A stretch of DNA of 58,194 nt from a virus, in IMG/VR virus record IMGVR_UViG_3300009466_000003, positions 1 to 58,194 of that record. The stretch is one strand, 5' to 3'. Below the pieces are notes generated by a model. That model saw only the letters and a list, made by a program, of their open reading frames with translations, searched no databases and was not told the DNA's origin. Shown piece by piece: positions 28,201 through 34,140 of this stretch. The stretch's first letter is position 1. Every line of letters begins with the position of its first letter. The position numbers were made by a program, and so were the translations under genes.

Positions 28201-30185
28201 AATACATCGCCAATGCCCGCGAATCCCGTCAGAAAGATCGTGTAGCCATGGCGGATCGCGTCGAAACCATCCTTAACAAAATCGATGGTGCTTCGGTTCA
28301 AGAGATCTTGAACAATATGAAGCGCGAATACCGCCCGAACTACGATTCACTCATGTGGTACAAGGATGTGCTGTTCCCTAAATACAAAGACTTCCTCAAA
28401 CAATTTGATGAGAACTTCAACGATCAGGCTAACAACTACGATAGCCCGAATTATCTTCCGATTGCCTTTACTTCGGCTGGCCCAGCCTTGGCTCTTACAA
28501 CAGAAGATGTGAGCATTGCCAACTCCATTTCTCTACAGCCCAAACAATCTGTCTACACTATCAAACGCCAAGATTACACCACACTTCCCAAAGACAGGGA
28601 TGGAAATCCTAAAGAAATTGAATTCAATCTTCGTCGCAACGCCTTCAACAGCTTGTCAGATCAGATCAATAAGGCTTACACCAACCCTTCTTGGCAGCAG
28701 ATCTTTGCGTTTATGAAGACTCCAGAATCTATTGAGTTCTTTGGAGACAAAGCTAACCGCGACTTCTTTGTGGATCGCCTCAATAGGTTGCGTGTTTCCA
28801 GAGCAAGGCGCGGATCTGTCAGTGGTGGGGGATTGGAAAAGGCACTTGATTCTTTAAGTATTATTTCCAGAAAACTTGGCACTGGCATTGCCCTTGGTGG
28901 CGCGTTCCAGTGGATCAAGCAGCCCCCAGACCAGCTTCTTACGGCTTTGGGTAGCGGTGGGCGAGGAGATCTTCTGGCTAAAAATATTGCGCCATCTACC
29001 CAGAAAGCGGCCAGAGAACTTCTGAATCTGTTTTCCATTGGACGCCGTGGAGATTCGTCTGCTGGTTACAAATACATCAACCAGATGGAAGGCCATCAAA
29101 GCCGCATGGAGCGTTACTTTAGTGAGAGCAAATGGGAGCAAGCCAAGGAACAGGGCGGGAAGATTGCCGATGTATGGATGGTGGCATTGAAGAAGTCCGA
29201 TTTCATTTCCGCTTCTGCTGCATGGATGACTTACTACGAAGGCGAACTAAACAAGAATGATATCAAGATTGATGACTGGGCCAAAGAAGCCGAGCTTGTC
29301 AAAACCGATCCCGTCAGGCGTCAAGCGGCGGCGTATGCCGAACAAATGACCGACATTTATCAGGGTTCAAGCGACCCGACATCCATGGCTACGTTTGCAC
29401 AAAGCGGTAAAACTGGTTGGGAAAACTTCGTCAAAGCTCTGTTGGTTCCATTCAACTCGTTCGCTGTCCAGCAACGTATGAGGCTTTACTCCGATGCCAG
29501 AGACGCACTCAACGGAACCAGTGGAGGCAAGGGTGGATTGGCTGGAACAATCGGCGGTCTCATCCTTTTTCATACCACGAAACGATTTGTCCTTCCTGTT
29601 ATTTCTGGCGGCACTGCCGCAGTCCTTTACGGAATGCTTGGCGTTGACATGGAAGAACCCGATGAAGAGAAGCAGAAAGAAATGGCTGATAGGAACTGGC
29701 GTCAGTTCTTGGCAGACATCACTGGTAACTTGCTGGTCGGCGGAACCCCGCAAATCGTTGAAAACAGGGTGATCGAATCTTTCAACTACGCTTCTTACAT
29801 GGTTGGTGTGCAGCTTGAGAGCGAAACGGTGATGGATGAAAACGGCGAGATCATGTCCTTTGACAAGTATTCCAAAGAGCGTTCTCCATTCTATCGCTAC
29901 AAGTCTTACGACAATGCCATGAGTCTTGGCATGTTTGAGATTGGATTTGATCAAGCCAAAGAGGCGGCGCTTCAAACCAAGATGCTCATGGATCGTGAAG
30001 AGATGGAGATGTATACGCCCGAAGAGCAGCGTCTCCTCTACTTCTCTGCACTTTCGGAGTGGCTGTATCTTATGCGCCTCAATGACACGGACTTCGCCCG
30101 TATCGTGAAGAAGGCCCGCCGCGACATGATCAAAGCAGCCGAAGAGCGCGAGAAAGAACTAGCCCGCATCCGCGCTGGACGCTAG
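19242..30185 (+). CDS. Giant polyvalent protein (3647 aa), likely ejected with the DNA
   Basis: One uninterrupted 10.9-kb frame. In order: acidic N-terminus; Gly/Ala-rich hydrophobic segments (~160-210, ~375-400) able to insert in membrane; an ADP-ribosyltransferase-like domain (AIHFSRT near 525, G-x-GFYAM); a zincin with HEIIH at 946-950 and a downstream EALSNPEFQ; an ART-PolyVal-like domain (from ~1250, AYRSNT near 1283, ending KSADAVTRDDQGNIIPPSQRF); a domain with EEIQSD (1685) and PF-x-x-W...FKRAL (~1759); a second zincin-like site HEIAE (2051); a YPPM...NPYFHTS...LNDQFSSA domain (from ~2204); then ~1300 mostly helical residues. This fits the polyvalent protein class delivered into the host to counter defences. 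Confidence 0.8.
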   Translation: MPIEYLDDIEEDITEAADTTPVEQPPVAGVSEPVAPEPSGEFGGRIEYIEEEPLEIEPPRDNSWDTLRGFEVSMRQVPQLAYGVAGLVGETAEQLTGYGESLRDWGFRGYQDWAESMEPISKETDDVTVAWQKAKEGDIGALVDWAQYGIGYALGQLGETAAIAVLGGIAGGAAGAAGGPTAVPAAAGGAVVAAAGKTGFKALAKNLVEKAISAQAKNIVKKQAAKEGIELTGEQLAKRAQQEAIKRQAGREIGSNAAVFANAIGMQLGAIYGSAEEKAREEGRELTGLDLARIWGSGIATGGLEGVVDKFGLDLLKGKFAEALPAGRLAGAAVAGPIGLVGEAATEAVQTVGERFGAGRELLSDEAINEYINASALGGIGGGVIGGAGGFISGNPKENAAAKAKVSSEANKDIAPATAETVARQADAVIAETVQETPEQRVARLQEESAAAAGIELEEEGEGGVEPTVPVTPPVAPTPEGAVAPVEPVVTPEVAEPQPAAEVAPTSISESEQIKNIKDKGVTAIHFSRTPMQLEKGVDISKIKGAYPEESVFGRGFYAMEPADESSWRSASRFQLGDYRNEVKLSPKNPIIISPDTVKKYGYDEIKNRVDQGGYDAIIVSGWNPEYDAGIEKRLNELWSPVFPEGRTSGQFLNTKEYDAAISRATEEITGLSRKDYEAISKSGWDQNQVFIPPDIASDIVSKPEVTPPAEVAPEVTPNLEPLRRVARAEQAPEDIPSLVEAGLVEVYKDQPVITEAGIAQLPEAERPRLTPEARKIQIDTGANEVVAEAISKNLRIGVDQVGANVRMPAGWTLVEDIYVPPAKQEVAKAGQPEQAVTPPTLKTKYTDNNLENVSFPRTSGQPNQARQALEVISKGSSPYAQLAQEILNAASTNPEISFAISNSKFTRSTPAQDRGRFKNRSFYEAAYRTIAMNPNQAGDTRIAVHEIIHAIIAHKLPNQISSSKLKGKKYKNVLDKAIADKSLPKPLRDIIRGYILTVEKMGAAETLWGTGPDAGTTSQTLNVSVKYLGAPIGAQTKAQREGGRSYRIQKKSNVQKLLRYLKENGITEVDVRQGSYGIRSRGGQPYYDVIIANSDLEKIAVNKKQQGKHPSYYGNKGYDPTNNALTWNIKNKKFPLANDPDAVVEYGFEYGLGNIDEFLSEALSNPEFQKVLNEIEMEQGKTIWQTIVDAIARILGIEVKAGSVLDVISRSAFELATEGDLLLAGGRTPSPAPEVRESRREPAPLTQQDREYLDAVERGDLDAASRVVDAAAQAAGNVTTAYRSNTQTTTVFDTKNRAAWFTDDLTDAQDYASITDVDPETVSKYYLNTDNFASLDDPQIARQIRDIVPNMNDLMAVSDAMPQIRQRLGERYDGIKVTSFSMGYETTHYNPFKPERIKSADAVTRDDQGNIIPPSQRFQPTEEDIRYSRREPVLLKNRFYSQLERTVAAKMPNVSSPEQLKAIIDPSRGSGVKPEEIKWSGITEAIDRIAAENNGRVPKEAIIKYMQDEGNVRFEEVTLARKKVPYTGGEIKRMPNGTYKLSFFGYDSMYTKLEDAESDLQKMREGASRTEDETTYSQYQLPNGENYREVILTTASGGSYQDPQRLRDLSRERRGIQESGRMLTREESNRITEIDKEVRTLEDRIEQAKSKYKSPHFANIPNYVAHMRLNDRKDAEGKDGTFIEEIQSDLHQKAREVGYKDEGIVQQNFVSWLAANKKELSEQEIQTQFKTRIGEEIQQWTKDQEIAAKNASAVPDAPFRKDWSLQMFKRALEEAVASGKDWIGWTTGDTQAARYDLSKQAKAVIYNKNRDGSFTITVRDLNDVNSKIGDYSAEKLPDVVGKELAEKIVNDPNPNGIFAGNDLKIGGEGMKGFYDNILPKEIAKYVKKWGATVEKSEISAGVGINAWVFLDDDGVFRVKDRKDGKDPQAKTLGEFDNQTDAEEFARMYKGENVPIWRVSITPEMRRIIEEEGQALFSLQMPSRIAGMEPEAVTTKLESLGFGRGGIVSVVNEPDASFEGRTIIRDGKVVGIELNAAALRDDAAVERVLNHEIAESANADGALNRLVAGLTPKERKEINDAITRLGYAERARTAEEAARAVELLAEGWRGRRWFERAVARIEAWANKLGYKLTRRAAEYIAARNMAEVNDSFKQAYNKFINVQGEAREARVGEQAVVDADMGRRSQTELTPQEIEQLESGEKIRVYRAMQVIDGKLYPPMSALVGGKLRKPTEIGTWEKAEERPDLLDKRGKFILQKGNKATVPAAYNPYFHTSTSPLNDQFSSAYKRDNLVTVEVEVPASELTSGYKADGAKDAVGEVRWNAGPVSSKLPADKKRKVILSRYAKVVRIVPDSEVAGIIANLLEGTNLSIPENTVTPSLKAELEKQGISVTPRPVRGEEIRESRREDAIPTFSEGSPEASTLSTMASSMAKVDAASEAKPNPENKPTYKISEIASVWMDQGGDARQLQDMVVEYTNLTPANAKKVANAIAKQYDIQQSIATAFLETPAGISVEALPEGVTLPKEVDPDRPRPVMQRLFDVFMGVRVKPVKITGDEKALLKSQIRLKAAANRAAKQEQQRTADEVVEIIKSMELRGPVRPKQAQALAKRAAKVIWTSEKSMETFVEYAAKVVENANYDADLREAKAAQKRAKELSKQKKVAMSPQRLILQQIGNVAVNKLDDPRMFAEMINYYLRGFKDVRSPDYVVVPDEEITGYISQLENESVTDQAEVERETNERLARKYDLDPNTIPELMSLINIIEEIEGRENREALESILTDKAIETQDGLRGYDTTALTNTQKKLVESMLNVDLKSINTQERQMFIRIANNMIYNNQTNGAEYFVATAKGQENARKAARDSKLIQRNQAWIPLIPSFGSLKLQETLRNFSLELQSVADTFRNVFGKDFMAKAYEMMGMLDLNEGFTKANNTIDEIQDLMAEFHQGNKKKYGDAARNQDGILSEGVAGFLIQEFPFKDEATSIQQRRNLINEYIANARESRQKDRVAMADRVETILNKIDGASVQEILNNMKREYRPNYDSLMWYKDVLFPKYKDFLKQFDENFNDQANNYDSPNYLPIAFTSAGPALALTTEDVSIANSISLQPKQSVYTIKRQDYTTLPKDRDGNPKEIEFNLRRNAFNSLSDQINKAYTNPSWQQIFAFMKTPESIEFFGDKANRDFFVDRLNRLRVSRARRGSVSGGGLEKALDSLSIISRKLGTGIALGGAFQWIKQPPDQLLTALGSGGRGDLLAKNIAPSTQKAARELLNLFSIGRRGDSSAGYKYINQMEGHQSRMERYFSESKWEQAKEQGGKIADVWMVALKKSDFISASAAWMTYYEGELNKNDIKIDDWAKEAELVKTDPVRRQAAAYAEQMTDIYQGSSDPTSMATFAQSGKTGWENFVKALLVPFNSFAVQQRMRLYSDARDALNGTSGGKGGLAGTIGGLILFHTTKRFVLPVISGGTAAVLYGMLGVDMEEPDEEKQKEMADRNWRQFLADITGNLLVGGTPQIVENRVIESFNYASYMVGVQLESETVMDENGEIMSFDKYSKERSPFYRYKSYDNAMSLGMFEIGFDQAKEAALQTKMLMDREEMEMYTPEEQRLLYFSALSEWLYLMRLNDTDFARIVKKARRDMIKAAEEREKELARIRAGR

Positions 30186-30826
30186 ATCAGTCCCCGCTTT
30201 TTAGCCTCGTCCAATTCTTCCTGATTCCATTGCTGGGCATACCAGACTTCAGCATCCCAAGGTAGCGGTCTCATGCGGTCAACCCCGAAAGAAAGTCTCA
30301 CATAGTTGTCTGGACTATTCTCTTCCAGCTTTACAAACTTATCCTCTGGTAGCATGTCCTTGTCATGGGGAAGGAACAGGTAGCCCCGCAAGAAATCCAG
30401 AATAAAACTATGGCGAATCAGGAAGGTCGATTGGGCGCAAGCCATCCAAGGAGCGCCATCCATCTTGGCCCCGAATACCATGCCTTTGTCTCCTAGATCT
30501 TGATACATGCGTTCAGGAATAGGCCCGAACCACAAACAGTCTGCTTCTTTGTAGATGAAGTCTTTGCCGCAATTGTAGGCAATCATGGCCAAGGCGCAGA
30601 TAGAAGCCGACCATCCGCACAGTCCTTCGCGCCCTTCCTTTATTAAGTCTCCTACATGCCCGACATTATGGTTGCAGATAATTTGGTTGGATGTCGGCAC
30701 ACCTCTGTCTGTTGAGATGATGTGGTAATCATGGGTATATTTTTCGGTGTTGTCCCGCCAGATATCAAAGAAAGACCGATCCCAATCAGATCGGTAGTGG
30801 TAGCCCGAACCTACAACGTAATTCAT
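30182..30826 (-). CDS. Glycosyltransferase-like protein
   Basis: This 214-residue protein starts MNYVVGSGYHYRSDWDRSFF. YKEADCLWFGP (~115-125) resembles the acidic metal site of GT-A enzymes, and the general layout parallels the gene at 53193 (an FWEPDCVPM segment). Last gene of the minus-strand glycan cassette; ATGA overlap with the methyltransferase upstream. Its stop and the giant gene's stop share the tetramer CTAG. The start at 30826 is preferred over 30910, which would overlap the methyltransferase. Confidence 0.55.
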   Translation of the reverse strand: MNYVVGSGYHYRSDWDRSFFDIWRDNTEKYTHDYHIISTDRGVPTSNQIICNHNVGHVGDLIKEGREGLCGWSASICALAMIAYNCGKDFIYKEADCLWFGPIPERMYQDLGDKGMVFGAKMDGAPWMACAQSTFLIRHSFILDFLRGYLFLPHDKDMLPEDKFVKLEENSPDNYVRLSFGVDRMRPLPWDAEVWYAQQWNQEELDEAKKRGLI

Positions 30827-31383
30827 TTTTTGCGGTAGATGGATAGGGTGGGCTTGACCCAACGTGCCGTAGCAACAGACCTCAAATCCCGCGAGAAATC
30901 CTCCATCCATTGATAACCCCAGAATTCAAAGATGTCATTCCAGTAGGATTGCGGCTGGCAATTGACATGGTGGTGACCCCCATCGCTCCATTGAGGCTCC
31001 GAGTAGGTCATGGCAACAATCTTGGCTGAGTTAAACGTGGTCATGTAGTTGTTTACATATCGGGCTTCAACGTGTTCGACAAACTCGCAAGACCAAGCCA
31101 TGTCAAATTCTGATTCAACTTTGTATGGCCCTTTGGTGTAATCGTGGAGGATGATACGGTCTTTGACAGGGCTTTTGTCTAGTGCTTTAACCGAACCTTC
31201 AATCCCGATGGCATCCACTCCATTGTCCACAAACCATTTGACTGAGTGTCCCTCACCGCACCCGATGTCGATCAGGTTCTTAGGTTGGAAGGTGTCGATT
31301 AACTTCTGCCATATGACTGGGTCATAGGTATCGGGGTCGCCCCCCTGAACAAATCCTCCGAGATGGCCGTCTTGAATAAGCAT
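30823..31383 (-). CDS. Class I SAM-dependent methyltransferase
   Basis: In this 186-residue protein motif I is LIDIGCGEGHSVKWF (~37-51), the acidic end of strand beta-2 is GIEG, and motif IV-like SCEFVEHVEA follows. These bind S-adenosylmethionine. Homologous arrangements occur in sugar O-methyltransferases and in FkbM-like enzymes. The neighbours are two more methyltransferases and glycosyltransferases, so a sugar substrate is more likely than DNA; no DPPY/NPPY motif is present. Confidence 0.8.
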   Translation of the reverse strand: MLIQDGHLGGFVQGGDPDTYDPVIWQKLIDTFQPKNLIDIGCGEGHSVKWFVDNGVDAIGIEGSVKALDKSPVKDRIILHDYTKGPYKVESEFDMAWSCEFVEHVEARYVNNYMTTFNSAKIVAMTYSEPQWSDGGHHHVNCQPQSYWNDIFEFWGYQWMEDFSRDLRSVATARWVKPTLSIYRKK

Positions 31384-31893
31384 CTACTTCACTGCCTCCA
31401 TAATAATGGTTTCGATTTTGTTGTTGTGGTCTCCAATGACTTTGCCATGACCCTCCAGTTCGCTGAAGTCGCAGCCATAGATCTTATCAGGGTCAAACCC
31501 CGCAGCAAAGAGACAAGCCTCAAGGATGGAATGATTCCAAGCTGATAGATGGCCATGGTCTAGAAGGATGGAGCGAACCGCACCGAGCTTTGATCCATCC
31601 CCGAATCCAGATTGTCCATGCCACTTGAGGTAGGCCCCATCTGCCAAATCATAGATCTTGTCGGCACTTGGAACAGCCACGCGCAAGGTTCCTTCTGGTT
31701 TTAGAACGCGCAAAGCTTCTACAAAAAACCGCACCGCATCAGGTGTGGTGGTGTGTTCTACGCAGTGTTCTATGAAAATAAAATCAATCGAATTATCTTC
31801 GTATGGTAATGGCTTGGTGATGTCCACATCCATATCGTGGTTTTCCCAGCCAGCTAAAATGTTCCCCCCACAGCCTAAGTTTAGTTTTCTCAT
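31384..31893 (-). CDS. Class I SAM-dependent methyltransferase
   Basis: In this 169-residue protein LNLGCGGNILAGW (~4-16) is motif I, HDMDVDITKPLPY the beta-2 region, FIFIEHCVEHTTTPD motif IV, and VLKPEGTLRVAVP motif VI. These are close to glycan-pathway methyltransferases of the UbiE/type-11 fold. The gene directly abuts its downstream neighbour and overlaps its upstream neighbour. Confidence 0.8.
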   Translation of the reverse strand: MRKLNLGCGGNILAGWENHDMDVDITKPLPYEDNSIDFIFIEHCVEHTTTPDAVRFFVEALRVLKPEGTLRVAVPSADKIYDLADGAYLKWHGQSGFGDGSKLGAVRSILLDHGHLSAWNHSILEACLFAAGFDPDKIYGCDFSELEGHGKVIGDHNNKIETIIMEAVK

Positions 31894-32420
31894 TTTTGAA
31901 ATGCGACTGCACCATTAGCTGCATCAGTAATCCAAATTGACTGAGATGGCTTGTAATCAGCCTCAAACTTCTTGGTCATGTCCATCAGGTAGGTGTGGGC
32001 TTTGTGGGTAATATCATCAAAGACGATCCATCCCCCAGAATTAACCATCTTCCATCCATCAATTAGATCTTGTTCTCCACCCTTATATGAATGGTCTCCG
32101 TCTATGGTGACCAAATCAAACGATGCCCCCTCTTGAATGAGTTGCGGAAGAATTTGATGCGAGTCGCCATCGATAAATCTGGTTTGTCCTTTGTATCCAA
32201 GGCGATTGAGAAGATCAATGATGTGGTTGTGGTTGCCGCGCCCTGTGCCTCCATAGGCATATCCCCACATATCGACAAGAGTCAGGCTTTCGATAGTAGG
32301 ACACTCATTGATCACTACTTCCAAGCTTGTTCCTTCATTAACCCCGACTTCCAAATAAGATTTAGATCCTTGGCACACACGGGATAGCGCCTCCCTGATT
32401 GCATAAAAGTGTTTGTTCAT
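31890..32420 (-). CDS. Class I SAM-dependent methyltransferase, CmcI/TylF-like
   Basis: In this 176-residue protein SYLEVGVNEGTSLEVV (~21-36) is motif I, LVDMWG marks beta-2, and FDLVTIDGDHSYKGGEQDL (~100-118) is the D-G-D-H motif of the cephalosporin hydroxylase/TylF/macrocin O-methyltransferase group, often magnesium-dependent. This supports O-methylation of a sugar hydroxyl. ATGA overlaps on both sides. Confidence 0.78.
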   Translation of the reverse strand: MNKHFYAIREALSRVCQGSKSYLEVGVNEGTSLEVVINECPTIESLTLVDMWGYAYGGTGRGNHNHIIDLLNRLGYKGQTRFIDGDSHQILPQLIQEGASFDLVTIDGDHSYKGGEQDLIDGWKMVNSGGWIVFDDITHKAHTYLMDMTKKFEADYKPSQSIWITDAANGAVAFQK

Positions 32421-33739
32421 GTTAATAGCATTTTGAATATTCTTTCATTCCATTTTGAAGCTGGTTGTTCCATTGATCCCGTCCAGCTTGATTGATGGTC
32501 TGAATGGTAGAGGATTTTTTCATTCGGGATTTCGGCAGGATAGCGGTCTTCGATCAGGTTGTCTAGTGTGGAAACCCAGCCGAATTGCCGCCTAATCCAC
32601 GCAGCTACAGCAAGATCAAACCAAGGCGAGGCCACGGCGCAATCTGGGAAATTGTAGATGCGGTCTGCCAGCCAGTCCCAACGGAAGGCAAATAGTTCTC
32701 GTCCTATATGGGCGGGATCACGCCGAACCCCGACAGCCCCGAACTTTCGGCAATGCTCTACTACTTTGTGAAGGTTGATGATCTGCACATCATCATTTGT
32801 CCAGACGATGATATCCCGACCCCTTGTAAACTTCAGAGCCTTGGCCAACATCTCCTTGAGCATTGGTAGAGGACGCCGATCCCCGATAGACTGAGCCGTC
32901 CGAAGGATATTCTCTGCTGTAAGCATGTGGTCGAAGTGGGCTTTTTGGCTCTTAAATGCCTCTCTATGGCGTTTTTCCTGCCCGAATCGGTCCACAATCG
33001 CCCATACTTCGCCTGTTGGTAGTAGGGTTTTCTCAACCTCGTCACAGATCTGGTCTATCTGGAACTGTGAATATCGGAAGGTGGCGGTAGCGGTTACGGG
33101 TGGAGGACTGGCCCTCCAACCATTCATATGATCGTTTACCAAAGCTACTGTCGGACACTTGGCGGCATTAGCCAGCCATAGGTGGAGGGTATCGATAGTG
33201 ACTAGACAGGACGCCGCATCCAGAACCCCCAATAAATCAAATGGCTTTTCTGCTTGGATCTTGGATAGGTCTACAATTTCGTGTTCGGGAAATCTGGATT
33301 GCAATCCACTTATCAATTGTTTGCTATTCGCGAATGGCGAAGACACTCCATGAGGAGCCACGGCAATAAACGGAGATTCTGGGATTAGCTTTTGTTCCCG
33401 TTCGGGATTGCGCCGATCAAACACATAGGGATGCTTCCTCCAAAGATCCCGAAATTTTCCCAAGCGGTAACTTTCCAAAGCATAGTTGGATTCCTGCTTG
33501 GTTTCCTTGGGATGCATGAAGACTTGGGCAACCCGAAGATCTGGCAATCCTTGGCAAAGATTGATGGCATGGTGGAGTTCAACGGGATCTCCGCTGTAGT
33601 TGCGAGTCTGACAATAGCTAGTTCCCTCAAATATATCGGCATACTTCGCCGCAGTGACGAAGGTGGTTCCCTTGTTGGCGTAAGCCACGGGTAAAAGATT
33701 GATATGATCTCCAAGCCTTCCAAGATTTAGGATAGTCAT
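32417..33739 (-). CDS. GT9/heptosyltransferase-like glycosyltransferase, two-part (440 aa)
   Basis: The N-terminal ~240 residues show a GT-B Rossmann pattern like family 9 transferases. They include NLGRLGDHINLLPVAYA at the start, FIAVAPHGVSSPF (~122), and CLVTIDTLHLWLANAAKCPTVALV (~180-203), where the heptosyltransferase acceptor-side motif normally lies. A second part (~310-440: DIIVWTNDDVQIIN...) carries a D-D pair reminiscent of a GT-A site, so the protein may be a fusion. Its likely role is transfer of a heptose-type sugar in LPS-like glycan. ATGA with the sulfotransferase gene. Confidence 0.62.
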   Translation of the reverse strand: MTILNLGRLGDHINLLPVAYANKGTTFVTAAKYADIFEGTSYCQTRNYSGDPVELHHAINLCQGLPDLRVAQVFMHPKETKQESNYALESYRLGKFRDLWRKHPYVFDRRNPEREQKLIPESPFIAVAPHGVSSPFANSKQLISGLQSRFPEHEIVDLSKIQAEKPFDLLGVLDAASCLVTIDTLHLWLANAAKCPTVALVNDHMNGWRASPPPVTATATFRYSQFQIDQICDEVEKTLLPTGEVWAIVDRFGQEKRHREAFKSQKAHFDHMLTAENILRTAQSIGDRRPLPMLKEMLAKALKFTRGRDIIVWTNDDVQIINLHKVVEHCRKFGAVGVRRDPAHIGRELFAFRWDWLADRIYNFPDCAVASPWFDLAVAAWIRRQFGWVSTLDNLIEDRYPAEIPNEKILYHSDHQSSWTGSMEQPASKWNERIFKMLLT

Positions 33740-34140
33740 TTGATAAATGAAATAACTTTGTTGACCCAGACCTCTGCGTCTTCCATAAGATCATGGTAGT
33801 AGACAATCATCCTGTTGGGGACAGGCGAGATAATCCATTTAGAAACAAACTCTCCGTAGAAACATCGTTTATTCGGCCAAGTAGGGGCTATCTGCTCCCA
33901 GCTTTTAATGCAATCATCAATCACTCTGCATTGCACGATGTGGAGGTATTCGGGATTCTTTGGTAAGTCCAATTCAAAGTCGTGGGTCTTTTGAGCGGTA
34001 ATTTCTGGGGAATTCTCCAAGGTCTTCCCGTTGCTGTGGTATTCACTGTAAACAAATTCATCCCCAAGTCTTTCTTGGAGCATGGACACTAGCCAATGGT
34101 GGCCCGATCTTGGAAAGGTGACAAATCTGGTTCGCTTCAC
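33736..34140 (-). CDS. Sulfotransferase-like protein
   Basis: In this 134-residue protein FVTFPRSGHHWLVSML (~6-21) matches the 5'-phosphosulfate loop of PAPS-dependent sulfotransferases (PK/RSGTTWL), and HIVQCRVIDDCIKSW (~67-81) resembles the 3'-phosphate-binding R...S segment. Such enzymes move sulfate from PAPS to a hydroxyl, here presumably on a sugar. The protein is about half the usual sulfotransferase length, so it may be a minimal or truncated version. It starts at GTG overlapping the primase stop (GTGA). Confidence 0.68.
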   Translation of the reverse strand: MKRTRFVTFPRSGHHWLVSMLQERLGDEFVYSEYHSNGKTLENSPEITAQKTHDFELDLPKNPEYLHIVQCRVIDDCIKSWEQIAPTWPNKRCFYGEFVSKWIISPVPNRMIVYYHDLMEDAEVWVNKVISFIK

